From: Paenibacillus sp. NFR01
GTDB lineage: Bacteria > Bacillota > Bacilli > Paenibacillales > Paenibacillaceae
NCBI RefSeq assembly: GCF_900111565.1
Contig: NZ_FOIK01000001.1
Location: 1,085,309 to 1,149,308 of the forward strand
DNA: 64,000 bases
Reading direction: 5' to 3'
Numbering within the stretch: position 1 is the first letter of the stretch; the number at the start of each line of letters is the position of its first letter. The position numbers and the translations under genes were made by a program. The notes beneath the pieces are model-generated. The model did no database searches and was not told where the DNA came from. It was given only the letters and a program-made list of their open reading frames with translations. Below are positions 25,818 to 35,073 of the stretch, piece after piece.

Positions 25818-26119
25818 TCATGTGCTGCTATCGATAAGCTTGTAAAAGATAATAGTCCCGTTTCTTATCGTACTGTATCGGAACTAACTCGGGAGTTGGA
25901 TCCGGAGGGTGAAGGCATTCACCCTAATACAATCCGTAAAAATAGTGAACTCCATGATTATTTCGTTCAGCACCGAACTGCCAAGCCACATAACATAAGC
26001 CGCGTAAAAGGGCTGTAAAGCAGCTCCTGGACGATATGGACTCATTCAAGCAGATCAAAATTAACCGAGACCTAGAGCGAGTTAGACAGCGTTATATGAA
26101 GTACACAAAGCCGACGTGA
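25818..26119 (+). pseudogene. frameshifted remnant, possibly a Tn554-type transposition accessory protein
   Basis: An open stretch (AIDKLVKDNSPVSYRTVSEL, GEGIHPNTIRKNSELHDYF) ends at TAA 26015; shifting by one base continues it as VKQLLDDMDSFKQIKINRD to a TGA at 26117. A short helix-turn-helix followed by a charged helix resembles TnpC/DUF6262-type accessory proteins of Tn554-like transposons. This is a tentative likeness from memory. The 5' end is missing. Confidence 0.4.
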
Positions 26120-26795
26120 TATATTTAGTGGGCTAAATATAATTCATTGACTGCTGAGGAGATATATTTATTAATGACAAATAAAGTGGACTGCGATATT
26201 CGCCTGAACTAACGGAGTACGGTAGTTGAAAACAAGAAGCCCTAAACTCCAACCCATATACTTATGTACAAAATACGGGTTTTGTGAAAAAGTGCTGAGT
26301 AAAACACTCAAACCAACCTTATCTAAGCTGCTTTGCGGCTGAATCCTGTTATTTCATTAAACTTATACTTTGGTGTTACTTAATGAATTTAGACATACTT
26401 TTATCTTTTGTATTTTATCTTTTTTTGTTTTTTATCTTTCTGTTAGAATTTATATTTACTAATTTTTTGCAGATCATTTTATCAGCGTCAGCTGCGCTTA
26501 AATTTATCTGCAATAAATCAGCCGGTTCCAATCATTAACCACGACCAAGTATTTTAAGTGACTTAATCTGCAGAATTCATTGTCTGACTAGGCAAAAATC
26601 CTTCGCCAGGCCCAAATTCCATAAACCTCTGGAATACTCACGGTTTTCGATTTATTTACATCATTAATTACTCTCAGAATTTATCGCAGTGTTGTTTCTT
26701 TATCCTCAAAATCACCGACTTTGCTGTCGATCACTTTATCATCACTTCCCTCATACATTTTACTTATTACCTTTTTATTCCATTTATATTCACAG
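26120..26795. other. gene-free AT-rich stretch
   Basis: About 680 bp with frequent stops in all frames and T-rich runs near 26390-26460. I see no ribosome-binding-site-led gene, RNA gene or repeat. It probably belongs to the decayed region to its left. Confidence 0.6.
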
Positions 26796-26831
26796 AAAAA
26801 AGGAGCCAATCCCATTACCGGAATCAGCTCC
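26796..26831 (-). terminator. terminator of the BNR_4 gene
   Basis: On the minus strand GGAGC and GGCTCC pair around an imperfect inner stem (CCGGTAATGGG), followed by TTTTTT. It lies about 50 nt past the stop of the minus-strand gene at 26878. Confidence 0.7.
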
Positions 26832-26877
26832 TCCTGATCTATTCCTCTCGTCCGCTCAACGCTACCTGCAAACTAAC

Positions 26878-28149
26878 TCAATCATTTCGCCCGTAATATA
26901 GCTTCAGGTTGGTCACGTCAACCAAATACAGGATGTCGGTTCCTTTGGGGCTCCGGTCAACGGCCAGCCGTTCGATCGGAATGCCTGGCGCAAGCGATGT
27001 TTCGTTCCAGATACCGCCGGTATTTACGGCCATAAAGGCGCGGTCCGTTCCGCTGCTTTTCACATAATAGATTCTGGCTGCATTTCCCGCCCAAGTGACA
27101 TCGATCGCGGCCGTTGTGGGCGCTGCGTTATAGACCGTCTGTAGCGTCCAACCTCCTGTTCCGTAAGTGGCCGTCTTGATTGAAAAATCCGTACTTCCCT
27201 CTTCCCGATAACGGTACGCGATCACCGGATGATTAGCCCCGTCCACCGTCATTTTTGCGCTTTGCACGCCGGGACCGCCCGGATCGCTGCCGCTTTGAAC
27301 GTACATTTCTCCAGGAGCCAGAGGCTGGACAATATCCGCCGTTGTCAAAGATACCGGTGTTGTGACCGTTGTTCCGTCCGCTTTGGTGAACACGTTTGTA
27401 GCCGGACTGTATTTTAAATAGGACAGCTGATGGCGCAGCGGACTCGCGGCAAAATAAGCCCATTCGAACAGGATGTGCAAATCCCCATTGGCATCGAACA
27501 CCAAATCATCCGGATAGACCGACCGGTTCAGGTGTGACGCAATAACTTTGACCTGGGTCCATACCGAATCGGCGTTATTCCAGCGGAACAGAACAGCCTC
27601 TCTTTTGCCTGCTGTATCCTTGTCCACGCGAACCAGCAAATACAAATCCCCATTTGGAGCCGTAGCCAGCACTGGGTAAGTCACATTCATGCCCGCAGGC
27701 AGCTCATCCGAGTGATTCTGGGGAATGCCGCCTACCGTATCGGAGCGGAAATAATGCCATGTACTGCTGTGCATGGACGCAAATACGTGGAACCGGCCGC
27801 TTCCGTCTCTGGCTATCGATGGCTGATTATGCCCCAGATCGTCGATGTATTCTGCAGGCACCGTTCCGTCCATTAGCGGCAGCTTGCTCCAATTCCCGTC
27901 ATTGTCCCGTCTGGCAATTGCAACCGTATGTTTACCCGCGATCGATCCCGGAGCATTATAAGCCATATAAGCATATTCGTAACCAAGTCCATACGTAGCA
28001 AGCGGAGACCACCATCCGGCCTGATTGCTGGAATCCATCGGGAAAGGAACCGCTTCCAAAACAGGCGCCGCACTGCCTGTCCCCGCCGGCACCAGCATCA
28101 GCATGGCCATGATGATTAGACCCAGCTTCCATTTTGATATTCTTTTCAT
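26878..28149 (-). CDS. secreted BNR_4-type beta-propeller protein, possible polysaccharide lyase
   Basis: 423 aa with a Sec signal peptide (KRISKWKLGLIIMAMLMLVP, cleavage probably after GSAA, about residue 28). The mature part is a seven-bladed propeller pattern of the BNR_4 family: GWWSPLATYG at the front, DDLGHNQPSIARDGSGRFHV and MHSSTWHYFRSD in the conserved blades. BNR_4-like folds include ulvan and related polysaccharide lyases (PL24/PL25), which use conserved His, Arg and Tyr. Candidates are visible in GHNQPS and YRYREEG, but the activity is not proven by sequence. Monocistronic, with its own terminator. Confidence 0.8.
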   Translation of the reverse strand: MKRISKWKLGLIIMAMLMLVPAGTGSAAPVLEAVPFPMDSSNQAGWWSPLATYGLGYEYAYMAYNAPGSIAGKHTVAIARRDNDGNWSKLPLMDGTVPAEYIDDLGHNQPSIARDGSGRFHVFASMHSSTWHYFRSDTVGGIPQNHSDELPAGMNVTYPVLATAPNGDLYLLVRVDKDTAGKREAVLFRWNNADSVWTQVKVIASHLNRSVYPDDLVFDANGDLHILFEWAYFAASPLRHQLSYLKYSPATNVFTKADGTTVTTPVSLTTADIVQPLAPGEMYVQSGSDPGGPGVQSAKMTVDGANHPVIAYRYREEGSTDFSIKTATYGTGGWTLQTVYNAAPTTAAIDVTWAGNAARIYYVKSSGTDRAFMAVNTGGIWNETSLAPGIPIERLAVDRSPKGTDILYLVDVTNLKLYYGRND

Positions 28150-28289
28150 TCGTTTTGCCTCCCTGATCTACAAAGTGTATTTCCGGTTTCGCAGCCCCAG
28201 AATAGCACGCGGCCAGCGGAAATGTTACTGTACATTTGCATGATTGCTGTACTTGCCGAAGATTTCCGGATTCCCATAAAAAAGAGCAA

Positions 28290-28326
28290 GAAAAAGAGCA
28301 AGGCCCGGGTTCCGGACTTTTGCTCT
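28290..28326 (-). terminator. terminator of the GNAT gene
   Basis: On the minus strand AGAGCAAAAGTCCGG pairs with CCGGGCCTTGCTCT, followed by a T-rich tract. It is 25 nt after the stop at 28350. Confidence 0.7.
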
Positions 28327-28349
28327 AATGAGTTATGCCTGTAATGGGT

Positions 28350-28916
28350 TTACACCGGACTTGTGACCGGCTTGCTTTTCACGAAATAATCATCAAAGAT
28401 CACCATCTTTTGATTCAGCGGTCGATAGCCTTTACCCAGCAAAGCTTCAATCCTTGCCGCAGCCTGTGGAATCGCTTTTGTAAGAATGTCGTTCACATCG
28501 AAGAGTTCATATAGGTGCTCATCGGCTATCTCCAGGATCTCATCGATTACGTTTGGGTCTTCACATGTACTCTTCAGGTCGATTCTTAAAATGCCATAAT
28601 GTTTAAAGGCATCTTCGGCATGCCGGCGAACCATTTCAATCGTCCCCAGGATCTCCTGCGTCTCATTCAAAATAACGGTCCATCTCACATAGTATTTGTG
28701 TTGATACGCATATAACCAATCGTCGATCGCCTGCTTCATCCGCTCCGCGGTTTCATAGTGGAAATCATCGCCGTGGCAATTATCCGAATTAAATAATGGG
28801 ACGGCTTGTTCATCCGAATAACACTGCAGCAGTCCTTGTACGTCACCTAACTGGATTAGACGTATATTTATCAGCGTTTTCTTGTAGGACGGGCATTCTT
28901 CGAAAACATTGATCAT
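28350..28916 (-). CDS. GNAT-like N-acetyltransferase
   Basis: 188 aa in the RimJ/RimL-like GNAT pattern: NIRLIQLGDVQGLLQCY at the start, VRWTVILNETQEILGTIEMV as strands 3-4, and ILTKAIPQAAARIEALLGKG toward the end. The acetyl-CoA loop (Q/R-x-x-G-x-G) is not well preserved, so activity is less certain than in a typical member. ATG 28916 has GGGGGAGGA 8 nt upstream; an upstream TTG at 28934 overlaps that site. Confidence 0.7.
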   Translation of the reverse strand: MINVFEECPSYKKTLINIRLIQLGDVQGLLQCYSDEQAVPLFNSDNCHGDDFHYETAERMKQAIDDWLYAYQHKYYVRWTVILNETQEILGTIEMVRRHAEDAFKHYGILRIDLKSTCEDPNVIDEILEIADEHLYELFDVNDILTKAIPQAAARIEALLGKGYRPLNQKMVIFDDYFVKSKPVTSPV

Positions 28917-28989
28917 CGGTAAATCCTCCCCCAAATCGTTATTATAGATCTATTGTACGGGATGAAATACGACAACTGTTTGACGTAGT

Positions 28990-29913
28990 TTAGGAGTAGG
29001 CGGCAATGATTTCTTCGGCCTTCTTCAGAAACTCCTGTCTCAATTCTTCAGGTCCTACGATTTGAATTTGATTGCCGAAGGTATAGAGCAGGCCCTTCCA
29101 GCCCCGTTCATGTTTCGGTATGCGAAAGCATATCCGTATTTGTCCGGCATCGGCTTCTGATATCACGGCATTTGGAAAATATTCCGCAACGGACACGCGC
29201 AGCCTTGCACTGCATAATAACTCCACATTCATATATTCCCTGTGATCCTGCTCTTCCTGGGATTGTAATAAACGCTCAAAGCTCTCATGGATTTTGGAAA
29301 AAAAACGTTCGCTGTTCTTTACATTTCCCATCCGCGCTACCTTAAACAACCGGTAGTCTTTCTTATCCATACAATATCCAAGCATGTACCAGGCATACCA
29401 TTTATAGATTACGCCGATCGGTTCAGTCTCCCTTAAGGTCAGATCGCCGTAAGTGTTGGTATATTCAAACGTGATCGCCTGCTTATGTTGAATTGCGGTT
29501 TCTATGATTTCCAGGTAGGCATCGATATCGCTGCCCTCGCGGGAGACTCCGAAATCAAGCTGGATGCTGGAAGAAACGGTTCGCGCCTGCCTGAACATGC
29601 TTTGGTATTTTTCCAGGGTAACCGCAATTTTTTTATTCGGATGAGCGGTTTTCATTCCCGTTAATGCGGTAATCATGAACCGGTAATCCTCTGCAGTCGC
29701 CGCCTGTTTGTTCAGCTTAAAGCTGTCCAGAATGCCATACCCGCCATTTTTCCCTTGGACCGCTGTAACCGGGATGCCCGCCAGGTTGATGGAATCGATA
29801 TCCCGCTGTATGGTTCGGACCGACACCTCAAACTTCTCCGCCAATTGATTGGCACTGACCACTTCGCGATTTAATAGATAGACCACGATCCCAAGCAAAC
29901 GCTCCAGTTTCAC
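28990..29913 (-). CDS. YafY-type transcriptional regulator (HTH_11 + WYL)
   Basis: 307 aa. An N-terminal helix-turn-helix (LLGIVVYLLNREVVSANQLA, VSVRTIQRDIDSI) is followed by a WYL ligand-sensing domain (residues about 135-210; YKWYAWYMLGYC) and the WCX C-terminal part. Such regulators bind small ligands or nucleic acid. It lies 30 bp downstream of the DinB gene on the same strand; WYL-DinB pairs are common in Bacillales. Confidence 0.9.
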   Translation of the reverse strand: MKLERLLGIVVYLLNREVVSANQLAEKFEVSVRTIQRDIDSINLAGIPVTAVQGKNGGYGILDSFKLNKQAATAEDYRFMITALTGMKTAHPNKKIAVTLEKYQSMFRQARTVSSSIQLDFGVSREGSDIDAYLEIIETAIQHKQAITFEYTNTYGDLTLRETEPIGVIYKWYAWYMLGYCMDKKDYRLFKVARMGNVKNSERFFSKIHESFERLLQSQEEQDHREYMNVELLCSARLRVSVAEYFPNAVISEADAGQIRICFRIPKHERGWKGLLYTFGNQIQIVGPEELRQEFLKKAEEIIAAYS

Positions 29914-29943
29914 TTTTGATTCATCCCTTCGATCGTCTTGCGG

Positions 29944-30435
29944 TCACACCCATTGGACGGCTTCCAGCCCTTTTGAGTTCAGTATGCTATTGCAATACCC
30001 GATATGGTGCTGAACATGCCGGATCTGCATGAGAATAACATCCGTTTTCGTAATTTCTTCGAACAGCACGCAGGGCTCCAATAACTTCTCGTCGGTCAGG
30101 TCATCCATAAACGCATAAGCCATGCCTAATATATCTTTCACATACTTATGCATTTCCTCCTTGGTCGGATAGTCGGTGCACTCCTTGTCCAAGTCTTCCA
30201 CAATGTCCTTACCGAAGTTTGGGATGGTGAATTCCTCTTCCCTTTGCGGCCTGAACCAGAATTTCATACTTGTCGTCGCATGAAAAACATGTCTCCAGTA
30301 TTTTTGCCTGGCGTTCATCCAAAAATCATCCGGACAAGCGGCGATGAGATGCTCCAGCATTTGGAGCGTCGGTTCCAGCTGTCTTCTCAGCACAGCTACC
30401 ATGGGGTTGCTCATTTTTATCCACTCGATTCTCAT
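29944..30435 (-). CDS. DinB-superfamily metal-binding protein
   Basis: 163 aa four-helix-bundle protein of the DinB/YfiT group. The histidines expected to hold a divalent metal are visible in WRHVFHATTSMKFW and RHVQHHIGYCNSI. Members are often thiol S-transferases, but no substrate can be named here. Translation may start at ATG 30414 (MSNPM), which has GAGTGG upstream, rather than 30435. It probably shares a transcript with the following WYL regulator. Confidence 0.85.
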   Translation of the reverse strand: MRIEWIKMSNPMVAVLRRQLEPTLQMLEHLIAACPDDFWMNARQKYWRHVFHATTSMKFWFRPQREEEFTIPNFGKDIVEDLDKECTDYPTKEEMHKYVKDILGMAYAFMDDLTDEKLLEPCVLFEEITKTDVILMQIRHVQHHIGYCNSILNSKGLEAVQWV

Positions 30436-30537
30436 AAATTGGGATTGCGACTATATTCTTGGTCCCAACTCTCAAAACCTTCTGCTAATAATCAGGGGCC
30501 TTGGCAAATTTGTGAATCTCCGGTGCCTGTTAAAGTT

Positions 30538-31392
30538 TTATTGCTCGGCTGCGAACTTGCGCGTCGCTGAACGGTAAGCCGAGGGCGACATTCCTCTTTT
30601 CGCCGTAAATTGCTTTATGAAATAAGTATCGTATTCGAACCCGGTAGCGCGGGCAATCTCATTCAGGCTCATATCGGTATGCGTCAGCATATTGCCGGCC
30701 ACGATCAGACGATGCGCCAGCAAATAACCGATCGCCGTGGTGCCGCATCTGTCCTGAAACTGCTTATTTAACGTAACCCGGTTCAGATGCGCGCAGTTGG
30801 TCAGGTCTTCCGCGGCGATTTTCTGCGAATAATGGGTGTGAATGTATTCCAACACGGCATCCACCGGCGAATGGCCGCGACTACGGTTCAAGTCTTCGAG
30901 CAGACCCATAATTTGAATAAAATATTTTTTGACCCTGCACGCCCAAAGCGCGTCGCTCTGCGCCTGAACCTCCATGCCCATAACAAAAAACCATTCAAAA
31001 AGCTGCGTGAACGCCTGCTTGGTGATGGGGGGCACTCTCACCGTGTGCGGTTTAGTTTCAAAAAACGATCGGCCGACCTGGATTCGGGCTCCCGTCGGAA
31101 TGTAACCCTTCGCTTCAGGCAGCCTGACGGTTATCAGAAAATCGGAATGAAAGCTGAACGATTGTGCGGCTACATTCTCTTTTATCACGATGTCCAGCTC
31201 ATCATCCGCGGCCAGACATAGAACACCCGGAGCCTCAATGGCTATAGGCCGTCCGTTCAGATTCCCTCTGATGCTGCCGGAGGTCACCATTACCAGCGAG
31301 TTCCGCTCCGGATATGGAAGCCCGTCAAAATCCTCCACCGCGGCAAATTCGATGTCTACCTGCCGATGTTTATACCGGTCGAATTGCGGCAT
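30538..31392 (-). CDS. AraC-family transcriptional regulator
   Basis: 284 aa with an N-terminal cupin-like sensor part (ERNSLVMVTSGSIRGNLNGR) and a C-terminal pair of helix-turn-helices (residues about 185-280; AEDLTNCAHLNRVTLNKQF, then LNEIARATGFEYDTYFIKQF, then GMSPSAYR). ATG 31392 has GGTGAGG 6 nt upstream; ATG 31398 and GTG 31404 are in frame. It is divergent from the epoxide hydrolase across 119 bp, so regulation of that gene is likely. Confidence 0.9.
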   Translation of the reverse strand: MPQFDRYKHRQVDIEFAAVEDFDGLPYPERNSLVMVTSGSIRGNLNGRPIAIEAPGVLCLAADDELDIVIKENVAAQSFSFHSDFLITVRLPEAKGYIPTGARIQVGRSFFETKPHTVRVPPITKQAFTQLFEWFFVMGMEVQAQSDALWACRVKKYFIQIMGLLEDLNRSRGHSPVDAVLEYIHTHYSQKIAAEDLTNCAHLNRVTLNKQFQDRCGTTAIGYLLAHRLIVAGNMLTHTDMSLNEIARATGFEYDTYFIKQFTAKRGMSPSAYRSATRKFAAEQ

Positions 31393-31511
31393 GTTCATCC
31401 TCACCTATCCAAATACTATAGTTAAAAGCTTCGTTTATGGCAGTGATCATCCTCTTGCTCCGAGCTATACTGACGGTACATATTCAGCATTCCTGAAGGA
31501 GGACAACCGAC

Positions 31512-32663
31512 ATGGCACTTGAACGTTATCACATTCATGTAACCGATGAAATTCTTGAAGATCTCCAGTACAGACTACACCATACCCGGTGGCCGGAGCA
31601 ATTGGAACATACACATTGGGAGCGCGGCACCGCATTAAGCGATCTCCAGTCGCTCGTTGCGTACTGGAAGGATCATTACGACTGGCGTGCGCAGGAAGCC
31701 GAGTTGAACCGGCTTAAACATTACCGGGCCACCATCGATGATCTGGAGGTGCATTTGATCCATGAGCGCGGGCAAGGGCCAGACCCGCTTCCCCTAATTT
31801 TGACCCACGGCTGGCCCGACAGCTTTTTGCGCTATCGCAAAATCATTCCCCTGCTCATCGATCCGGCAAGCCATGGCGGCGATCCGAAGGATGCCTTTGA
31901 CGTCATCGTTCCTTCCTTGCCCGGTTTCGGCTTCTCCAGCCGTCCGAAACAGCCGGGCATCAACAACGCCAAGGTAGCAGACATGTGGGCGCAGCTGATG
32001 ACACGCGAGTTAGGCTACAGCCAATTTGCCGCAGCGGGCGGCGATATGGGCTCCGGGGTCACCCGCTACCTGGCGGCGAACCATCCCGAGTTGCTGATTG
32101 GCATCCATCTAACCGACATCGGCATTATCCGGAATCTGATTGCCGCGCCTGCCGCGCCGGTCATGACCGAAGAAGAACGCAGCTATAAGGAAAAAGCGGC
32201 GGAATGGATGGCCGATGAAGCCGGCTATATGTCGATTCAGTCGACGCGCCCGCTAACGCTGGCCTATGGGTTATCCGACTCGCCGGCAGGCCTGGCGGGC
32301 TGGATCCTCGAGAAGTTCCGGGCCTGGAGCGATTGCGGCGGCGATCTCGCGCTGCGCTTCAGTACGGATGAACTGCTCACGAATATTATGGTTTACTGGG
32401 TAACGAATACCTTCGGGTCGTCGGCTAACATGTATTACGAAAATACGCATTCGCTGCCGCCGCTCAGCCGTATCGAAGTCCCCACGGGACTCGCTTTATT
32501 CAAGGGTGATGTTCTGCTTCCGCCCCAAGCCTGGGCAATGCGGAATCTGAATGTAACACGGTGGACCGAGCTGCCCCGGGGCGGGCATTTCGCGGCGATG
32601 GAGGAACCGGAACTGCTGGCGGAGGAGATTCGCGCCTTCTTCAGGCCGCTTCGGGCGAAATAA
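31512..32663 (+). CDS. epoxide hydrolase (EHN + alpha/beta fold)
   Basis: 383 aa of the microsomal-type epoxide hydrolase family. The N-terminal EHN domain (RYHIHVTDEILEDLQYRL, TRWPEQLEHTHWERG) precedes an alpha/beta core with oxyanion motif LTHGWPDS, nucleophile Asp in AAGGDMGSGVTRYLA, ring-opening tyrosines further on, and the catalytic His in RGGHFAAMEEPE. It hydrolyses epoxides to diols, likely for detoxification. AAGGAGG lies 8 nt upstream of the ATG. It is divergent from the AraC regulator. Confidence 0.92.
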   Translation: MALERYHIHVTDEILEDLQYRLHHTRWPEQLEHTHWERGTALSDLQSLVAYWKDHYDWRAQEAELNRLKHYRATIDDLEVHLIHERGQGPDPLPLILTHGWPDSFLRYRKIIPLLIDPASHGGDPKDAFDVIVPSLPGFGFSSRPKQPGINNAKVADMWAQLMTRELGYSQFAAAGGDMGSGVTRYLAANHPELLIGIHLTDIGIIRNLIAAPAAPVMTEEERSYKEKAAEWMADEAGYMSIQSTRPLTLAYGLSDSPAGLAGWILEKFRAWSDCGGDLALRFSTDELLTNIMVYWVTNTFGSSANMYYENTHSLPPLSRIEVPTGLALFKGDVLLPPQAWAMRNLNVTRWTELPRGGHFAAMEEPELLAEEIRAFFRPLRAK

Positions 32664-32762
32664 CGCTAAACCAACCCAAAGCCGCCATCATCTATGGCAG
32701 ATTTGGGTTGGTTTCATTTGACGTTCGTTGTCATTGAACGGTACCGAAAAATCGTCTTCCGC

Positions 32763-33557
32763 TTACACCGTCGGCACGGTTCCGCCGTCGATTACATACT
32801 CCGCGCCGGTAATGGACCCCGCACGGTCAGAGGCCAGAAAGGCGACAAGCTCGCCCACCTCTTCGGGATAACCCGGACGGCCCAGCGGAATACCGCCGAG
32901 AGCATCCATGACCGACTGCAGGGCGCTTTCAAAGCTGCCTGTCACCTTTGCGATGTTGTGCATCATCGCGTCAGCGGCTGTGGTTTGGATAAAACCCGGG
33001 GCCACACGGTTGACCCGTATGCCCTGCGGGGAGAACTCTTTGGACAAGCTTTTGCTATAGTTGCTCAAAGCCGCTTTGGCAGCAGCATATGGAATGGTGG
33101 ATTCGACAAGCGGCAACACGCGCTGTATGGAAGAGATGTGAATAATGACGCCCTTTCTTTGCGGAAGCATCAGCGGAAGCAGGCCGCGGTCGAGCCGGAC
33201 GGCAGCGAGCAGATTCCAGTTGAGTGCCGCCTGCCAGTCCTCATCGCTCGCAGCGAGGAAGCCGCCGGGCGGGGTTGTGCTGCCGCCCACGTTATTGACC
33301 ACAATATCGATCGTTCCGAAACGTTCGTGGACGGCGGCAACAACCTTTTCCACTCCTTCCTTAACGGTCAGGTCGGCTTGTACAAACAAAGTCGGATCGC
33401 TTAGCTCTGCCGGCGCCGAGCGGGCCGTCGTCATGACGGTTGCCCCGGCTGATGCCAGACGGCGCGCGATTGCCGCGCCCATACCCTTCGTCCCGCCGGT
33501 AACCAGCACTTTTTTTCCTACGAATTCAGTTAATGGATTGGCATACGTAATTGCCAT
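32763..33557 (-). CDS. short-chain dehydrogenase/reductase
   Basis: 264 aa classical SDR. NAD(P)-binding TGGTKGMGAAIAR, NNVG, catalytic serine in IHISSIQR, Tyr and Lys in PYAAAKAAL, and the C-terminal GAEYVIDGGTVPTV are all present. It oxidises or reduces an alcohol/carbonyl of unknown identity. ATG 33557 is 9 nt after AAAGG; two upstream ATGs are too close to it. It overlaps no gene; the DUF1330 gene lies directly upstream and the two are probably one transcript. Confidence 0.92.
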   Translation of the reverse strand: MAITYANPLTEFVGKKVLVTGGTKGMGAAIARRLASAGATVMTTARSAPAELSDPTLFVQADLTVKEGVEKVVAAVHERFGTIDIVVNNVGGSTTPPGGFLAASDEDWQAALNWNLLAAVRLDRGLLPLMLPQRKGVIIHISSIQRVLPLVESTIPYAAAKAALSNYSKSLSKEFSPQGIRVNRVAPGFIQTTAADAMMHNIAKVTGSFESALQSVMDALGGIPLGRPGYPEEVGELVAFLASDRAGSITGAEYVIDGGTVPTV

Positions 33558-33562
33558 GTTCA

Positions 33563-33862
33563 TCATCCTTTCGATACTCCTTCAATGATTATTCCGCGGT
33601 AAGCCGCTCCCTTTAGGCGGTGCTGTACCGCTTCCTGATAGGCCGGACTGTAGTACCAAGCTTTGGCTTCCGCCATGCCCGGAAACTCCAGGATCACCGC
33701 TCCTTCCGCTTCAGGACCTTCAATCACTTCGTAATCCCCGTATAGCGCCAATGGCCTCAGGGAATGTCCGGCATTTGCGGCAGGCGCTTTGGCCGAATAA
33801 AGCTTTAGCTCTTCCGGATCGTTCACTTGTTCACGGATAAAAATAACATACGCCGGCATCAT
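33563..33862 (-). CDS. DUF1330 family protein
   Basis: 99-aa dimeric alpha+beta barrel-type protein of the DUF1330 family: AYVIFIREQVNDPEELKLYS, then EGAVILEFPGMAEAKAWYYS and YQEAVQHR. No enzymatic role is known for the family. It lies 5 bp upstream of the SDR gene on the same strand and is divergent from the LysR gene. Confidence 0.88.
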   Translation of the reverse strand: MMPAYVIFIREQVNDPEELKLYSAKAPAANAGHSLRPLALYGDYEVIEGPEAEGAVILEFPGMAEAKAWYYSPAYQEAVQHRLKGAAYRGIIIEGVSKG

Positions 33863-33973
33863 GTCTTCTCTCCTTTCGCTCTACATCTTCTATTCTAATC
33901 TTGACGAACTCAAGCGTCTAATTTATAGTTTTCATGAAATTGATTACTTATATTAATGAAATCAGGTGTTCGA

Positions 33974-34858
33974 ATGGAACTGACACAGCTGGAATATTTC
34001 CTGACTGTCGCCCGGCTGCAGCATATGACCATGGCTTCCAAAGAACTGAACATTACGCAGCCTGCGCTCAGCCACGCCATCTCTAAGCTGGAAAGTGAAA
34101 TCGGCGTACCGCTTTTCGAGCGAAACGGGCGCAATGTCCAATTGAACCGTTATGGCCAGATGTTCGGCAACTCGGTGGAAGAAGCGCTAAAGAGCCTGCA
34201 GAACGGCATACGTGAAATCGGCGAATGGGTCCATCCGGAGACCGGCACCGTACACATCTCCTATCTGAACATTCTTGGCGTGGAGCTCGTGCCTTCGCTA
34301 ATCCGCGATTACGCGCGGGAGCATCCGCAGGTGCGGTTTAATCTTTTTCAAGGCAATTTGGGGGATATCGATGAATATTTGGATAAGGGCATTTCCGATC
34401 TGATGATTACGTCCAAAGAATCGACGATGAGCAATCACGAATGGATAGTGATTCGAACATGTCCGCTGTTCATCGTCGTGCCTGCAGAGCACCGGTTTGC
34501 GAAGCGGTCCAGCGTTAGCTTGTACGAGCTCTCCGGCGAGCCGTTCGTGGGGTTAAAGAACAATTGCGGGCTTAAAGCGACGTTAAACGCCCGTTTTCAG
34601 CATACAAATTTTGAGCTTGCCTCTACGTATGACGCCGAGGATCTAATCACCGTGGCCGGTTTTATTAAAGCCGGATTGGGCGTGTCGATTCTGCCTCAGA
34701 CCTTCGGCCTGATGCTGGAGGGTCTGGCGTGGATACCGCTGGAGGAACAAGGCTGGGATTGGGAGATCGGGCTCAAGTGGCGCAAAGACCGCTATCTCTC
34801 GCCGGCGGCCAAGCGGTTTATCGAATATGTGCAGGATACGGCGGATATCCGTCTGTAG
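33974..34858 (+). CDS. LysR-family transcriptional regulator
   Basis: 294 aa. N-terminal winged helix (MELTQLEYFLTVARLQHMTM, ITQPALSHAISKLE, VPLFERNGRNVQLN) is followed by a periplasmic-binding-protein-like effector domain from about residue 90. ATG 33974 is the family start; the frame is open to 33956. It is divergent from the DUF1330-SDR pair with a 111-bp gap, which is the usual arrangement for a LysR regulator and its target. Confidence 0.92.
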   Translation: MELTQLEYFLTVARLQHMTMASKELNITQPALSHAISKLESEIGVPLFERNGRNVQLNRYGQMFGNSVEEALKSLQNGIREIGEWVHPETGTVHISYLNILGVELVPSLIRDYAREHPQVRFNLFQGNLGDIDEYLDKGISDLMITSKESTMSNHEWIVIRTCPLFIVVPAEHRFAKRSSVSLYELSGEPFVGLKNNCGLKATLNARFQHTNFELASTYDAEDLITVAGFIKAGLGVSILPQTFGLMLEGLAWIPLEEQGWDWEIGLKWRKDRYLSPAAKRFIEYVQDTADIRL

Positions 34859-34868
34859 CGGCACCAAC

Positions 34869-34895
34869 AAAAAAGGGCTGCCGTTATGGCAGCCC
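34869..34895 (-). terminator. terminator of the ger operon (possibly bidirectional)
   Basis: GGGCTGCC pairs with GGCAGCCC around a 5-nt loop; on the minus strand it is followed by TTTTTT. It lies between the LysR stop (34858) and the end of the small ger gene (34918). Confidence 0.85.
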
Positions 34896-34917
34896 GACAA
34901 ACCGTCCGCAAAAGTAT

Positions 34918-35073
34918 TTACTCTTTTGAGCCATTGTTTTTTTTCTTTTTCCGCATCATTCTAAACCAACTAACCGGTGACAAGACAACAGCGACCGCAA
35001 CCAGGGTAAGCTGAAACCGCCAGGGATGATGGATAAAATTCGTGGATTCCCACGGCGCCCAATATTCAATCAT
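34918..35073 (-). CDS. small single-span membrane protein at the end of the ger operon
   Basis: 51 codons starting at ATG 35073, whose ATGA overlaps the gerAB stop codon; AAAGGAG lies 9 nt upstream. The product begins MIEYWAPWESTNFIHH, then has one membrane span (FQLTLVAVAVVLSPVSWF) and a very basic tail (RMMRKKKKNNGSKE). Small membrane D subunits are known in some germinant receptor operons (gerK, gerVB); those have two spans, so this is only an analogue by position. The frame is open further upstream, but that part lies inside gerAB. Confidence 0.7.
   Translation of the reverse strand: MIEYWAPWESTNFIHHPWRFQLTLVAVAVVLSPVSWFRMMRKKKKNNGSKE

Noticed and set aside
26689..26901. 70-codon plus-strand frame
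   Set aside because: It runs through the terminator and into the 3' end of the BNR_4 gene, and its composition is random-like.
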